Origin: Desulfopila sp. IMCC35008
GTDB lineage: Bacteria; Desulfobacterota; Desulfobulbia; Desulfobulbales; Desulfocapsaceae
Assembly: GCF_010646885.2 (NCBI RefSeq)
Contig: NZ_CP050700.1
Coordinates: 1-64,000, forward strand
DNA length: 64,000 nucleotides
Direction of reading: 5' to 3'
A program made the translations under genes and the position numbers. Below are positions 33,632 through 43,007 of the stretch, in pieces. Each line of letters opens with the position of its first letter. Position 1 is the first letter of the stretch. The notes under the pieces were generated by a model. That model searched no databases. It saw only the letters and a list, made by a program, of their open reading frames with translations, and was not told the DNA's origin.

Positions 33632-34931
33632 ACCCCTGTTTTGTTACGGTTTCAGCAATGGTGCGGACCTTGTCGAGCGTCTCGTGAAGGTCAAAGGAGA
33701 GGATTTTCCGTTCGTGCATCACCAGTTGGCCGTTAATCATGGCGGAATAGACATCGCCACCGCTTCCTGCGTAGGCCAGCAGGTCGGGGCTGTAGAAGGG
33801 GGTGAGGTGTGGACAGTCGGTATCGATGACGATGATATCCGCCTTGTATCCTGTCTTCAGCTTGCCCACCTTGGCAACTCCCAGGGCATTGGCCCCGCCG
33901 GCAGTGGCGGCTCGCAGTACCTGGCGGGCCGGGAGGCTGGTAGCGTCGAGTGTCTTTAGCTTGTGAAGCCGTGCAAGCATCCCTATTTCCCTGAACATAT
34001 CGAGACCGTTGTTCGAGGCACAGCCGTCGGTGCCAATCCCGACCCCGATATTGTGGTTCATAAGTTTCTGGATTGGGGCAATGCCTGAACCAAGTTTGAG
34101 GTTACTTTGGGGGCAGGTGATAACTGCTGAACCGGTCCCGGCCAGCAGCCTGATATCCCGATCTGAAAGCCAGACCATGTGGATAAGCGTACAGTTTTCA
34201 TCCAGGATATTCAGCTCATGCAGGTGCTGAAGTGGGCTGTCTCCTCGCAGACCGATTATCATCTCCTTTTCCAATCTGCTCTCAGCCAGGTGTGTGAAGA
34301 AGCGTACACCTTGCTTATCCGCAAGTTCCTTGGCCCGTCTCAGGGTGTCCGGTGAACAGGTGTAAGGTGCGTGGGCGAAAACAGCTGGTGTTATCAGACT
34401 GTTTGTCTCCTGCCATTTGTCGAGAAAAAGGGCGACTGCCTCGATATTTTTTTTTGGATCGGGGACAGAAGGCGCGGGAAAGTCGACGATTCCGTGACCC
34501 ACCACCGCTCGCATACCACATTCACTGAGCGCCCTGGCCGCCTCGGAAGAGAAGAAGTAGGCGTCCGCCACACAGGTTGTACCTGAAAGGATCATCTCTG
34601 CCGCCGCAAGCCGCGTGCACCAGTAGACCGTCTCCGGATTGGCATGGGTTGCCTCTGCCGGGAAGATGTGATCATGCAGCCAGGCTTCAAGAGGCAGGTC
34701 GTCGGCAAGACCTCGAAACAGGGTCATGGCACAATGGTTATGTCCGTTGACAAGACCAGGCATGAGCAACTTCCCATTGCAGTCTATCGTGGTTGTATCC
34801 GGTACGGGATCCAGTTCATCCATGGAACCGGTGGCTTGAATATGCTCCCCCTGGGTTACCAGATAACTGTGTGGAATGGGGTCACTGTCGGTGTCGGTAA
34901 GCAGGGTGGCGTTGGTAAAAAGTGTCTGCAT
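33630..34931 (-). CDS. mtaD: S-adenosylhomocysteine/5'-methylthioadenosine deaminase (amidohydrolase)
   Basis: Metal-dependent cytosine-deaminase-type amidohydrolase of 433 residues. Metal ligands: HxH in PGLVNGHNHCAMTL, His in FTHLAES, later His in LIHMVW, and Asp in GIGTDGCAS. The pattern NGHNH...LFRGLADDLPLEAWL is typical of the MTA/SAH deaminase subfamily. It would convert SAH or MTA to their inosyl forms. Together with ahcY in this window it provides two possible SAH-clearing routes. Distinction from other chlorohydrolase-type amidohydrolases rests on motif similarity only. Confidence 0.85.
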   Translation of the reverse strand: MQTLFTNATLLTDTDSDPIPHSYLVTQGEHIQATGSMDELDPVPDTTTIDCNGKLLMPGLVNGHNHCAMTLFRGLADDLPLEAWLHDHIFPAEATHANPETVYWCTRLAAAEMILSGTTCVADAYFFSSEAARALSECGMRAVVGHGIVDFPAPSVPDPKKNIEAVALFLDKWQETNSLITPAVFAHAPYTCSPDTLRRAKELADKQGVRFFTHLAESRLEKEMIIGLRGDSPLQHLHELNILDENCTLIHMVWLSDRDIRLLAGTGSAVITCPQSNLKLGSGIAPIQKLMNHNIGVGIGTDGCASNNGLDMFREIGMLARLHKLKTLDATSLPARQVLRAATAGGANALGVAKVGKLKTGYKADIIVIDTDCPHLTPFYSPDLLAYAGSGGDVYSAMINGQLVMHERKILSFDLHETLDKVRTIAETVTKQG

Positions 34932-35168
34932 GTTGTTCTCATAATTTTTGTCGGCGGTGAAGGCGGATAGCGCGAAAACGTGGGCGTTTTTGCCGCATTC
35001 CGTGTATTATGTCCGGTTTTGCAGGATCTTCACCCTTTAGTGATACACCATGCGGTGGAAATCGTGCATATTTTTTGTAATTATTATACCCGGGAAAGAG
35101 ATGGCAACAGTGTTGCTGGATATTTCTTGTTTCGGGTGTTTCTCAAATGATTACCGGGCAGGTTTCGT

Positions 35169-35174
35169 TATAAT
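35169..35174 (+). promoter_or_regulatory. Candidate -10 element for ychF
   Basis: A perfect TATAAT lies 34 bases before the ychF GTG. No good -35 is found at 16-18 bases, so the assignment is weak. The preceding 230 bases of this 276-base gap show no other clear element. Confidence 0.25.
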
Positions 35175-35207
35175 ACAACTGTCGGGCTTAACAGGGAAGG
35201 TGTTGTC

Positions 35208-36305
35208 GTGGGATTTCGTTGTGGTATCGTCGGTTTGCCAAATGTCGGTAAATCAACTATTTTTAATGCATTGACTGCTGCGGGTATCGACGCGGAAAAT
35301 TACCCGTTTTGTACCATAGAACCCAATGTGGGGGTTGTACCCGTTCCGGATAAAAGACTGGACGTCCTGGGTGATATTGCCGGGACGCGTAAGATTGTTC
35401 CTGCCCAGATGGAGTTTGTCGATATTGCCGGGCTGGTGAAAGGTGCGAGTAAGGGAGAGGGGCTGGGCAACCAGTTTCTCGGCCATATTCGCCAGGTTGA
35501 AGCAATTGTTCACGTTATTCGCTGTTTCGAGGATGAGAACGTTACCCACGTGGAAGGGACGGTTGATCCCGATCGCGACCGGGAGGTGATTTCAACCGAA
35601 CTCATCCTGGCAGATCTGGACAGTGTAGAAAAGAAGCTGGTGAAGGCCCAGTCCATGTCCAAGTCCGGGGATAAGGAATACAAGGCTCAGGCCCTGTTCC
35701 TGGCCCGTCTTCGGGATCATCTGGATGAAGGGCAGCCAGCCCGGAGTGTTGAGATAACGGACGCCCGGGAAAAACTGCTGCTGCGTGAACTTTCCTTACT
35801 TACGGCAAAGCCGGTACTCTATGTCGCCAATGTGAGTGAGGAGGACGGATTGACCGGTAATGCCCATGTGCGAAAGCTTGAAAAGGCGGCGGTGCAGGAG
35901 CATGCAAGTGTCGTAATGATAGCCGGCTCGATTGAACAGGAGTTAAGCCAGCTGGATGCTGAAGAGCAGGAGGAGTTCCTGCTGGAGTTGGGCATGACGG
36001 AGCCTGGACTGAACCGGCTGATAAAGGCCGGTTACGAATTGCTGGGGCTCCAGACCTTTTTAACCGTTGGTGAAAAAGAGACCCGAGCCTGGACCATCCC
36101 GGTGGGAACCAGGGCGCCAGGTGCGGCTGGCAAAATTCACACCGATTTTGAGCACGGTTTTATCCGCGCAGAAGTTATTGCCTATAATGATTATGTTACC
36201 TGTAACGGTGAGAACGGTGCCAAGGAAAAGGGTCTCATGAGGGTTGAGGGGAAGGAGTATGTTGTTGCGGACGGTGACTGCATGCATTTTCGTTTTAATG
36301 TCTAA
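35208..36305 (+). CDS. ychF: Redox-regulated ribosome-binding ATPase YchF (Obg-like)
   Basis: Universal P-loop ATPase that associates with ribosomes. 365 residues, standard length. G1 motif GIVGLPNVGKSTIFNALT near the N-terminus, G3 FVDIAGLVKGASKGEGLGNQFL, the NxxE-type G4 replacement (YVANVSEED) and a C-terminal TGS-like domain with LQTFLTVGEKETRAWTIP and the family ending GKEYVVADGDCMHFRFNV. GTG start preceded by AAGG. It begins a forward block with yhaM, holB and ricT. Confidence 0.95.
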   Translation: MGFRCGIVGLPNVGKSTIFNALTAAGIDAENYPFCTIEPNVGVVPVPDKRLDVLGDIAGTRKIVPAQMEFVDIAGLVKGASKGEGLGNQFLGHIRQVEAIVHVIRCFEDENVTHVEGTVDPDRDREVISTELILADLDSVEKKLVKAQSMSKSGDKEYKAQALFLARLRDHLDEGQPARSVEITDAREKLLLRELSLLTAKPVLYVANVSEEDGLTGNAHVRKLEKAAVQEHASVVMIAGSIEQELSQLDAEEQEEFLLELGMTEPGLNRLIKAGYELLGLQTFLTVGEKETRAWTIPVGTRAPGAAGKIHTDFEHGFIRAEVIAYNDYVTCNGENGAKEKGLMRVEGKEYVVADGDCMHFRFNV

Positions 36306-36341
36306 CCCGATTTCTAGGCAGCTAAAGGGCTATAGGGTGAT

Positions 36342-37361
36342 ATGAAGACAGTCTTTATTGAGCAGCTTCGGGAAGGAGACCGGTTTGAGGAGCTGTTTCT
36401 GATAAAAAGTGCACGCCTGGGGGAAACCAGGGCGGGTAAACCCTACCTGGTGCTCACCGTTATGGATAAAAGCGGTGAGTTGGGTGGTCCCATCTGGGAC
36501 AATGCAGAGCAGCTTTCAAAAAACTGCAGCCCTGGTGTCTTTGTCAGGATACGGGGTCAGGTTACTTCATACCGGGATAATCTGCAGCTGCGGATAGACG
36601 ACCTCAAACCTGTGCCGCGGGCGGATGTGGATATGGCCGATTTCCTTGAGGCCTCCCGGTATAATCTTGATGAGATGGGGGAAGAGGTACGAAAGATGTG
36701 CCGTTCGCTTTCCGACCCTTTCCTGAAAAAACTTCTTCTTCTTTTTTTCAATACGGAAGAGTTCTGGCAACGATTTAAGTCGGCACCGGCGGCAAAGGGT
36801 ATTCATCATGCTTACATTGGCGGTCTGCTTGAGCATGCATTATCGATGGCCCGTGTTGCGGACATGCTGGCCAGCCATTATCCCGGGGTGGATCGTTCAC
36901 TGCTTATAGCCGGTGCTTTGCTTCATGATGTGGGCAAGGTAGAAGAGCTCTTTGTAGAAAACGGTTTGATCGATTACAGTGCCAAGGGGCGCCTGAAAGG
37001 ACATCTGGTTATCGGCAGCGAGATGGTGGGGAGAGCGGCCGCAGGGATTAAAGATTTCCCTGACGACTTACTTACACGACTACAACACCTCATTCTGAGT
37101 CATCACGGACGGTTGGAGTTTGGATCGCCGGTGTTGCCAATGATGGTGGAGGCCTTTTTACTCCAGTATGTTGATGAACTTGATTCCCGTATGAACATGC
37201 TGGAACAGTTGCGCCGGAAGATGGACAGTAAGGAAATGAGCTGGTCCGAGTACCAGCGGGTTCTCGAAAGGTATCTCTATCTCAATATGCTTGAAGAGGA
37301 AAAAAAAGAGGAACAGAAGCAGGAACCGGATGCTGCGGTCAGGCAGCAGTCTCTCTTTTAA
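36342..37361 (+). CDS. yhaM: 3'-5' exoribonuclease YhaM-like (OB-fold plus HD domain)
   Basis: 339 residues. N-terminal OB-fold (about 1-90, KTVFIEQLREGDRFEELF) and a central HD phosphohydrolase domain with KGIHHAYIGGLLEHALSMA, ALLHDVGKVEEL and LILSHHGRLEFGSP, the YhaM arrangement. The C-terminal 25 residues are Glu/Lys/Gln-rich. YhaM trims RNA from the 3' end. AGGGTGAT precedes the start. It lies 36 bases after ychF and 17 before holB, so probably one transcript. Confidence 0.88.
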   Translation: MKTVFIEQLREGDRFEELFLIKSARLGETRAGKPYLVLTVMDKSGELGGPIWDNAEQLSKNCSPGVFVRIRGQVTSYRDNLQLRIDDLKPVPRADVDMADFLEASRYNLDEMGEEVRKMCRSLSDPFLKKLLLLFFNTEEFWQRFKSAPAAKGIHHAYIGGLLEHALSMARVADMLASHYPGVDRSLLIAGALLHDVGKVEELFVENGLIDYSAKGRLKGHLVIGSEMVGRAAAGIKDFPDDLLTRLQHLILSHHGRLEFGSPVLPMMVEAFLLQYVDELDSRMNMLEQLRRKMDSKEMSWSEYQRVLERYLYLNMLEEEKKEEQKQEPDAAVRQQSLF

Positions 37362-37378
37362 TGTTTACTACCTGAATT

Positions 37379-38401
37379 ATGAGCGGTTATCCCGGACTTT
37401 GTTACAGCACGGTTATCGGCCAGGAAAAGGCGGTTGAGTTTGTTTCGAGGAGCCTGCAATCGGAACGGGTTCCCCATGCCTTTATCTTCAAAGGGCCTGA
37501 CGGGGTAGGCAAAAAATTGTTTGGCCGCGGACTGGCAGCTGCCCTGAACTGCCGGGATCTCTCCAGTGTGTATGCCTGCGGTCATTGCAGCTCGTGTAAA
37601 AAAATCCTGGCGGATAGTCATCCCGACTCTGTCGTTATTACACCTGATAAAGGTATGATAAAGATCAACCAGGTTCGGGAAATGATAAAGCTGCTTGAGT
37701 TTCCACCGTATGAGTCACACTGGCGTGTCGTTTTGCTTGAGGATGTGCATACCATGCGACAGGAAGCTGCCAACAGTCTGCTCAAGACCCTTGAAGAACC
37801 GCCCGAGGGTAATGTCCTGATCCTTACTGCGGATATCAGCAGGGAATTGCTGACCACCATATCTTCACGTTGCCAGGTGGTTCCGTTCTATAATCTTGAG
37901 CCGGATGATACCGCAGATATACTGTGCTCCAACGAGCCGGATATGGATCAAAAGACGGCCCGCCTTCTTGCCCGGTTGTCTGAAGGGAGCCCGGGAAGGG
38001 GGATAGAGCTGTATCGGGCGGATATGGTCGACCTGTTCAGGCGTTTGATAACAGTTGTGAGCGATACGGAGATTGACGGTGATCGTGATGTTCATATATT
38101 GCTCAGTGCCGCCAGGGAAATGGCTGATAAAAAAGAACAGTTATTCCCGTTTCTGGGGCTTTTCCGCCTCTGGTTGCGCGACTTGCTTTTTTCCTGGTAC
38201 GGTCTCGGTGAAGAAATAGGCTTAGGGGGCCTGGGGCTTGAAACTGGCCGGGTGCCGAAATGCTGGAGTTCTGAAGATCTTTTTGCTAAACTGCGTGCTG
38301 TTGACCGGGCGGAGCTGGAACTGCGAAGAAACTGCAATCGCATGCTGGTGTGTGAAGTGTTGCTGTTTAAACTTCATGCTGCTAGCCGGTCATTTCTGTA
38401 A
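37379..38401 (+). CDS. holB: DNA polymerase III delta-prime subunit
   Basis: Clamp-loader subunit of 340 residues. AAA+ features: FIFKGPDGVGKKLFGRGLA (P-loop), zinc-binding cysteines in YACGHCSSCKKI, LLEDVHTMRQEAANSLLKTLEEPP (Walker B replaced and SRC-type region), and SRC in TTISSRCQVVPF. The canonical first zinc Cys is part of the ALNCRDLSS segment. C-terminal helical domain follows. Operon with yhaM and ricT, the latter a common neighbour of holB. Confidence 0.92.
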   Translation: MSGYPGLCYSTVIGQEKAVEFVSRSLQSERVPHAFIFKGPDGVGKKLFGRGLAAALNCRDLSSVYACGHCSSCKKILADSHPDSVVITPDKGMIKINQVREMIKLLEFPPYESHWRVVLLEDVHTMRQEAANSLLKTLEEPPEGNVLILTADISRELLTTISSRCQVVPFYNLEPDDTADILCSNEPDMDQKTARLLARLSEGSPGRGIELYRADMVDLFRRLITVVSDTEIDGDRDVHILLSAAREMADKKEQLFPFLGLFRLWLRDLLFSWYGLGEEIGLGGLGLETGRVPKCWSSEDLFAKLRAVDRAELELRRNCNRMLVCEVLLFKLHAASRSFL

Positions 38402-38470
38402 TATCAGAATGTTATTGATTTCCCTATGATGGGATGTTCCCCGGATGAATGGGGTGTAGAAGGATAATAT

Positions 38471-39373
38471 ATGTCGGAGACAGGTACTTCGGAAACAGAT
38501 AAGGAACACAAGGACGGGGAAAAGCCGAAATTGTACCGGATACGTTTTCGTCAGGACGGACAGATGTTCACCGCTTCCTCTTTTCTTGATTCCATGCCTG
38601 CGCATGGAATCGTAATGGTCAAAACTGATCATGGCCTTGAGCCTGCAACGGTATCGGGTGCCGCCCCTTTGTCAGGTTGCTGCAACGAGTCGAGCCGTGG
38701 CAGTTACGAGATCGCACGCCAGGCCAATCGGGATGAGGCGGAACGGTACGGTGGACTCGCCGCCTTTGAAGCCAGGGCCTTCGATATCTGCCTGAACCTG
38801 ATCGAACGGCATAAGCTGGAAATGAGACTGGTACGGGTTGAGCGATTTTTTAACGGCTCGAAAATGATATTCTATTTCACTGCCGATAACCGGGTTGATT
38901 TCCGTGGATTGGTCAAGGATCTTGTTCAGGAGTTCCGTACCAGGGTGGAGATGCGCCAGGTGGGTGTTCGTCATGAAACCAAGATGATCGGGGGGGTCGG
39001 AACCTGTGGGCGTGAGCTATGTTGCTCCTCGTTTATCCGAAAATTCGACTCCGTTTCCATCAAGATGGCCAAGGAACAGGACTTGCCCCTTAATCCTTCC
39101 AAGATTTCAGGTCTCTGTAACCGACTGCTCTGCTGCCTGACCTATGAATATGATTCCTACCGTCAGCAGCGAAAAGGCATGCCGAAACCGGGAAAACGTA
39201 TTCGGATTGATGGTGAACAGTACAAGGTGAAACGCCAGAATCCGCTGCAACAGACCATCCTGGTTCTGAACAGTCAAGGCGAGGAACAACTGTTGCAGGA
39301 GCACCAGTGGCAGAATTATGAGACGATCCGGGTCGACAAAGGCCCGAAAAAAGAGAAAAAAAACAAGGAATAG
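38471..39373 (+). CDS. ricT: PSP1 domain protein RicT/YaaT-like
   Basis: 300 residues. PSP1 domain from about residue 60 to 200 with the conserved FYFTADNRVDFRGLVKDL and GVGTCGRELCCSSF. The C-terminal Cys cluster GLCNRLLCCLTYE, together with the previous CxxxxCC, forms the Fe-S-type ligand set known from RicT of the Ric complex in Bacillus, which aids mRNA maturation. A Lys/Glu-rich tail ends the protein. GAAGGATAATAT precedes the ATG. Ordered between holB and metG, a frequent arrangement. Confidence 0.9.
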   Translation: MSETGTSETDKEHKDGEKPKLYRIRFRQDGQMFTASSFLDSMPAHGIVMVKTDHGLEPATVSGAAPLSGCCNESSRGSYEIARQANRDEAERYGGLAAFEARAFDICLNLIERHKLEMRLVRVERFFNGSKMIFYFTADNRVDFRGLVKDLVQEFRTRVEMRQVGVRHETKMIGGVGTCGRELCCSSFIRKFDSVSIKMAKEQDLPLNPSKISGLCNRLLCCLTYEYDSYRQQRKGMPKPGKRIRIDGEQYKVKRQNPLQQTILVLNSQGEEQLLQEHQWQNYETIRVDKGPKKEKKNKE

Positions 39374-39418
39374 TGCTGGGATTACTGCACCTCCCATTTT
39401 TGAGGCTGGTTTATACCT

Positions 39419-41359
39419 ATGACGACATACATAACAACCCCCATTTACTACGTGAACGCTCAGCCGCATCTGGGGCATGCCTATACCACAATAGTCGCTG
39501 ATACCTACAGCCGTTTCTGCAGGCTCCGGGGGGATGAAGTCCGTTTCCAGACCGGTACGGATGAACATGGTGATAAAATCGCAGAAGCAGCGGCCCTTGA
39601 AGATGTGGAACCCAAAGAGTATGCCGACCGGATAAGCGGTATGTTCCGTGATACCTGGCCTCTGCTGCACGCTAAACCGGACAACTTCATCCGTACCACT
39701 GATGAAGACCATATCCGTACTGTCCGGGAGATCCTGCAGAAGGTCTATGATAAGGGTGATATCTATTTCGATGAATACTCCGGTTTATACTGCCGTGGTT
39801 GTGAGCGCTTCTTGACGGAAAAGGAGCTGGTTGACGGTAATTGCCCAGATCATCAGCGTCCGCCCCAGGAGATTGCCGAGCAGAACTACTTTTTCAGGAT
39901 GTCCAATTACCAGCAACAGCTTATTGATCACATCAAGGATAATCCAGAGTTTGTAACCCCGGAGAGATATCGTAATGAAGTCCTTTCATTTCTCTCGGAG
40001 CCGTTGGAGGATTTATGCATATCCCGGCCCAAGAGCCGTCTCACCTGGGGCATCGAGCTTCCCTTTGATAACAATTTCGTCACATATGTCTGGTTCGATG
40101 CCTTGATCAACTACCTGACAGGCCTTGGTTATCCCTCGGGGGAAAAATATGATACTTTCTGGCCGGTTGCAGAACATGTTATTGCAAAGGATATACTCAA
40201 ACCGCACGCAATCTATTGGCCTACCATGTTGATGTCCATGGAGGTGCCGCTGTACAAAAAGCTGCATGTGCACGGGTACTGGAATGTGGATGATACCAAG
40301 ATGTCCAAATCAATCGGCAATGTGGTCCGACCGGCGGAACTTGTCGAAGCGTATGGGGTTGATACACTCAGGTATTTTACACTCAGGGAAATGTCGTTCG
40401 GCCTGGATGCCTCTTTCTCGAGTCAGGCCATCGTGGCTCGCCAGAACTCCGACCTGGCGAACGATATCGGTAACCTGTACAGCCGGTCGATCGCCATGCT
40501 GAAAAAGTACCATGGTGGGACAATACCTCAGCCAGGCGATGAGGAAGAGGTAGATCGTGACTTGCGTGAGCTGGCTGAGAGGGTGGTGCAGACCTATCAG
40601 GAAAATATGAGCATCTTCCAGTTCCAGAAGGGGCTGCAAGCGGTTTGGGAGCTTGTCAGTCAAGCCAATAAATATATCGTTACCAATGAACCATGGGCTC
40701 TTGCCAAGGACGAGGCGAAAGCCGTCCGTCTGGCCACAGTCATGTATAACGTCATGGAGTCCTTGCGCCTGCTGACCCTTGTATTGCGACCGGTCATGCC
40801 GGAGACTGCTGCAAAGATGACCACAGGGTTAGGGTATGGCGAGGACGACCCTGCTGTTTCACTCCTGCCGGAAGGTGGTTTCTGGGGGGTGCTCAAGCCG
40901 GGAATGAGGATTCAGAAAATTGAGCCATTATTTCCGAGAATCGATGCCAAAAAGCATATGGGCTCGGAAAAACAGGAAAAACCGAAAAAGAAAAAGAAGG
41001 AAAATGTTGCTCCAGTTGAGCTAGAAGGACTTATCAGTTTCGAATCGTTCAAGGAAGTTGATATTAGGGTTGCTGAGATAAAGGCGGCGGAAAAGGTGAA
41101 GAAGTCAGATCGCCTGTTGAAATTGACGCTGGCTGTTCCTGAAGAAAGGACAGTTGTTGCGGGGATTGCCGAATATTATAGTCCGGAGGATCTCGTTGGC
41201 TTGAAAGTGCTGGCGGTTGCCAATCTTAAACCTGCAAAACTTATGGGAATTCCATCCCAGGGTATGGTTTTGGCTGCCAAGAGTGTGGTGGATGGCGAGG
41301 AGCGTCTGGTATTGACCGGAGTTCTGGGTGATGCACCGGTTGGCACAAGGATTTCTTAA
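39419..41359 (+). CDS. metG: Methionyl-tRNA synthetase with C-terminal tRNA-binding domain
   Basis: 646 residues. Class I signatures YYVNAQPHLGHAYT (HIGH-type HLGH) and DTKMSKSIGN (KMSKS). The zinc knuckle is CRGCERFLTEKELVDGNCPDH, one of the shorter, single-knuckle forms. The C-terminal EMAP/Trbp111-like domain starts near ISFESFKEVDIRVAEI and ends with VGTRIS; a Lys-rich linker (KPKKKKKE) precedes it. Weak ribosome site, but the start matches the family exactly. Confidence 0.95.
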   Translation: MTTYITTPIYYVNAQPHLGHAYTTIVADTYSRFCRLRGDEVRFQTGTDEHGDKIAEAAALEDVEPKEYADRISGMFRDTWPLLHAKPDNFIRTTDEDHIRTVREILQKVYDKGDIYFDEYSGLYCRGCERFLTEKELVDGNCPDHQRPPQEIAEQNYFFRMSNYQQQLIDHIKDNPEFVTPERYRNEVLSFLSEPLEDLCISRPKSRLTWGIELPFDNNFVTYVWFDALINYLTGLGYPSGEKYDTFWPVAEHVIAKDILKPHAIYWPTMLMSMEVPLYKKLHVHGYWNVDDTKMSKSIGNVVRPAELVEAYGVDTLRYFTLREMSFGLDASFSSQAIVARQNSDLANDIGNLYSRSIAMLKKYHGGTIPQPGDEEEVDRDLRELAERVVQTYQENMSIFQFQKGLQAVWELVSQANKYIVTNEPWALAKDEAKAVRLATVMYNVMESLRLLTLVLRPVMPETAAKMTTGLGYGEDDPAVSLLPEGGFWGVLKPGMRIQKIEPLFPRIDAKKHMGSEKQEKPKKKKKENVAPVELEGLISFESFKEVDIRVAEIKAAEKVKKSDRLLKLTLAVPEERTVVAGIAEYYSPEDLVGLKVLAVANLKPAKLMGIPSQGMVLAAKSVVDGEERLVLTGVLGDAPVGTRIS

Positions 41360-41413
41360 AGGTTTTCAAAAGTTGTATAGCGAATCGGATAAACCACAAA
41401 GTGGAGAGAACGA

Positions 41414-41713
41414 ATGTTAGTAGTAAGTAATTTTTTTATGACTCTGGCCAATATCATCGATTTCATCTTGATGGCATATATGTGGATCATCATTGGCCGG
41501 GCTATTATTTCATGGGTTAATGCGGATCCGTATAACCCTATTGTTCGTTTCCTGTACGAGGCGACAGAGCCTGTTCTGAGCCGGATACGAAAAATGTTAC
41601 CGGTGAGTGTCGGGGGAATTGATTTTTCACCTATGATCCTCATCGTCGTTATTATGTTTCTTCAGAGTTTTGTGGTGACGACACTGAAACAATTTGCCAT
41701 GGGCATGGGTTAA
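41414..41713 (+). CDS. YggT family membrane protein
   Basis: 99 residues with two hydrophobic segments: N-terminal about 7-33 and C-terminal about 73-95. The loop contains the YggT signature ISWVNADPYNPIVRFLYEATEPVL and RKMLP. YggT proteins are found next to division and cell-shape genes, and a DivIVA-like gene follows here. GGAGAG precedes the ATG. Confidence 0.9.
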   Translation: MLVVSNFFMTLANIIDFILMAYMWIIIGRAIISWVNADPYNPIVRFLYEATEPVLSRIRKMLPVSVGGIDFSPMILIVVIMFLQSFVVTTLKQFAMGMG

Positions 41714-41795
41714 TCTGCCAAAAAAAAATAATAGCGATTATTCATTTCGTTAAGCTGGTTTTGACAGCTAATATTATCTTTACGGAGCCTTTATT

Positions 41796-42659
41796 ATGTC
41801 AATCACTCCACAAGCAATTAAAGATCAGGAATTTCAGGTAAAGTTCAGGGGTTATGATGCTATTGAAGTCAAGGCGTATCTGGAGTTACTGGCGGAGGAA
41901 TTTTTCGAACTGCACGAGACCCGCAGGAGGCAGGAGGAGGAATTTGAGGAGCTGACAGAGGCCAACCGGAAGCTGAAGGAAGAAAAGGACGAACTTTTCA
42001 TCCAGTCGAGTGAGCGTGAAGGGGATTCGGAAAGTGATAAAAAACTGATCCGTGAAAAGGATCTTGAAATTGGCAGCCTGAAAACAAAGATTGCTGAACT
42101 TGAATCAGCTTCTGAAGAAGCGCAGCAGGATCTTGAACATCATATCGGTGAGTGGGATGAGCGGGAGTCTGAGTTAAAGGAAAGAATCCAGCATCTTGAG
42201 GAACAGTACCGACAAGAGCAGGGGGCTACAAGCGAAGCACGAAATGATGCGGACAAACTGCGCGATAAAATCTCCATGCTGGAGACCCAGCTAGAGACCT
42301 TAAAGAAAGAAGAAGTGGATTTCAAATCCACCATTGTCGCAGCCCAGAAGTTTGCTGATGATGTGCGTGCCAAGGCTGAAGAAGAGGCGACTGCCCTCCT
42401 GGAAGAGGCACGTGAGGATGTGGAGTCATTCCGCCGTGAAGCAGAACAGACACTCGCCGACCTGCCTCTTGAAATTGAAGAGCTGAAGGAGAAAAAGACA
42501 AAGGTTCGCGAAGAGTTGCGGGGTATACTCAACTCCTATCTCAAACACCTTGAGGATATGGAGGATGTTGAGGAGCCCTCAGATGTTGAAGAGTTGTCGG
42601 ACCTGTTTCAGAGCATCAACCTGACTGATGAAGAAAACGGCGAACCGAACCGGGAGTGA
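41796..42659 (+). CDS. DivIVA-domain coiled-coil protein
   Basis: 287 residues. The N-terminal 40 residues (ITPQAIKDQEFQVKFRGYD, then IEVKAYLELLAEEF) match the DivIVA lipid-binding head, with the conserved F-x-x-x-x-x-G-Y motif. Nearly all the rest is charged coiled coil rich in Glu, Lys and Leu. Known in Gram-positives as a polar/septal scaffold; homologues also occur in Desulfobacterota. With YggT upstream it suggests a role in septum or pole organisation. Its 3' end overlaps the next gene by 32 bases. Confidence 0.85.
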   Translation: MSITPQAIKDQEFQVKFRGYDAIEVKAYLELLAEEFFELHETRRRQEEEFEELTEANRKLKEEKDELFIQSSEREGDSESDKKLIREKDLEIGSLKTKIAELESASEEAQQDLEHHIGEWDERESELKERIQHLEEQYRQEQGATSEARNDADKLRDKISMLETQLETLKKEEVDFKSTIVAAQKFADDVRAKAEEEATALLEEAREDVESFRREAEQTLADLPLEIEELKEKKTKVREELRGILNSYLKHLEDMEDVEEPSDVEELSDLFQSINLTDEENGEPNRE

Positions 42660-42981
42660 TACTTCAGATTATGCCGTCCTTCCCTGCCTGAAAGAGGGTG
42701 GGGACGGGTCTCTGCTGTTGGCCGTGCATGTTCAGCCGAAGGCCTCACGGGAGGCTGTCTGCGGTCTGCATGGTGAGAGGCTTAAAATCGCACTGACCTC
42801 TCCCCCGGTTGATGGGAAGGCTAATAAGGCACTTCGGCTCTTTGTGTCCTCATTTCTTAAAACAGCAAAGAGTAATGTGGAATTACAGTCGGGGCTGTCG
42901 TCGCGAAAAAAAATTGTAAAGATACAAAACCTCACCTATAAAGAGGTGGTTACGAGGCTGGAAAATATTTTGTCTACCTGA
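42628..42981 (+). CDS. DUF167/YggU family protein
   Basis: 117 residues. Family core: LLAVHVQPKASREAV, then LKIALTSPPVDGKANKALRLFVS and SGLSSRKKIVKI, in the expected order. The ATG at 42628 lies within the end of the DivIVA-like gene in another frame, with no clear ribosome site; the extra N-terminal 25 residues are not conserved. Function unknown; commonly encoded next to yggT. Confidence 0.85.
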   Translation: MKKTANRTGSDTSDYAVLPCLKEGGDGSLLLAVHVQPKASREAVCGLHGERLKIALTSPPVDGKANKALRLFVSSFLKTAKSNVELQSGLSSRKKIVKIQNLTYKEVVTRLENILST

Positions 42982-43007
42982 AGTCAGCTGCAAAGAGGGA
43001 GAATGTC

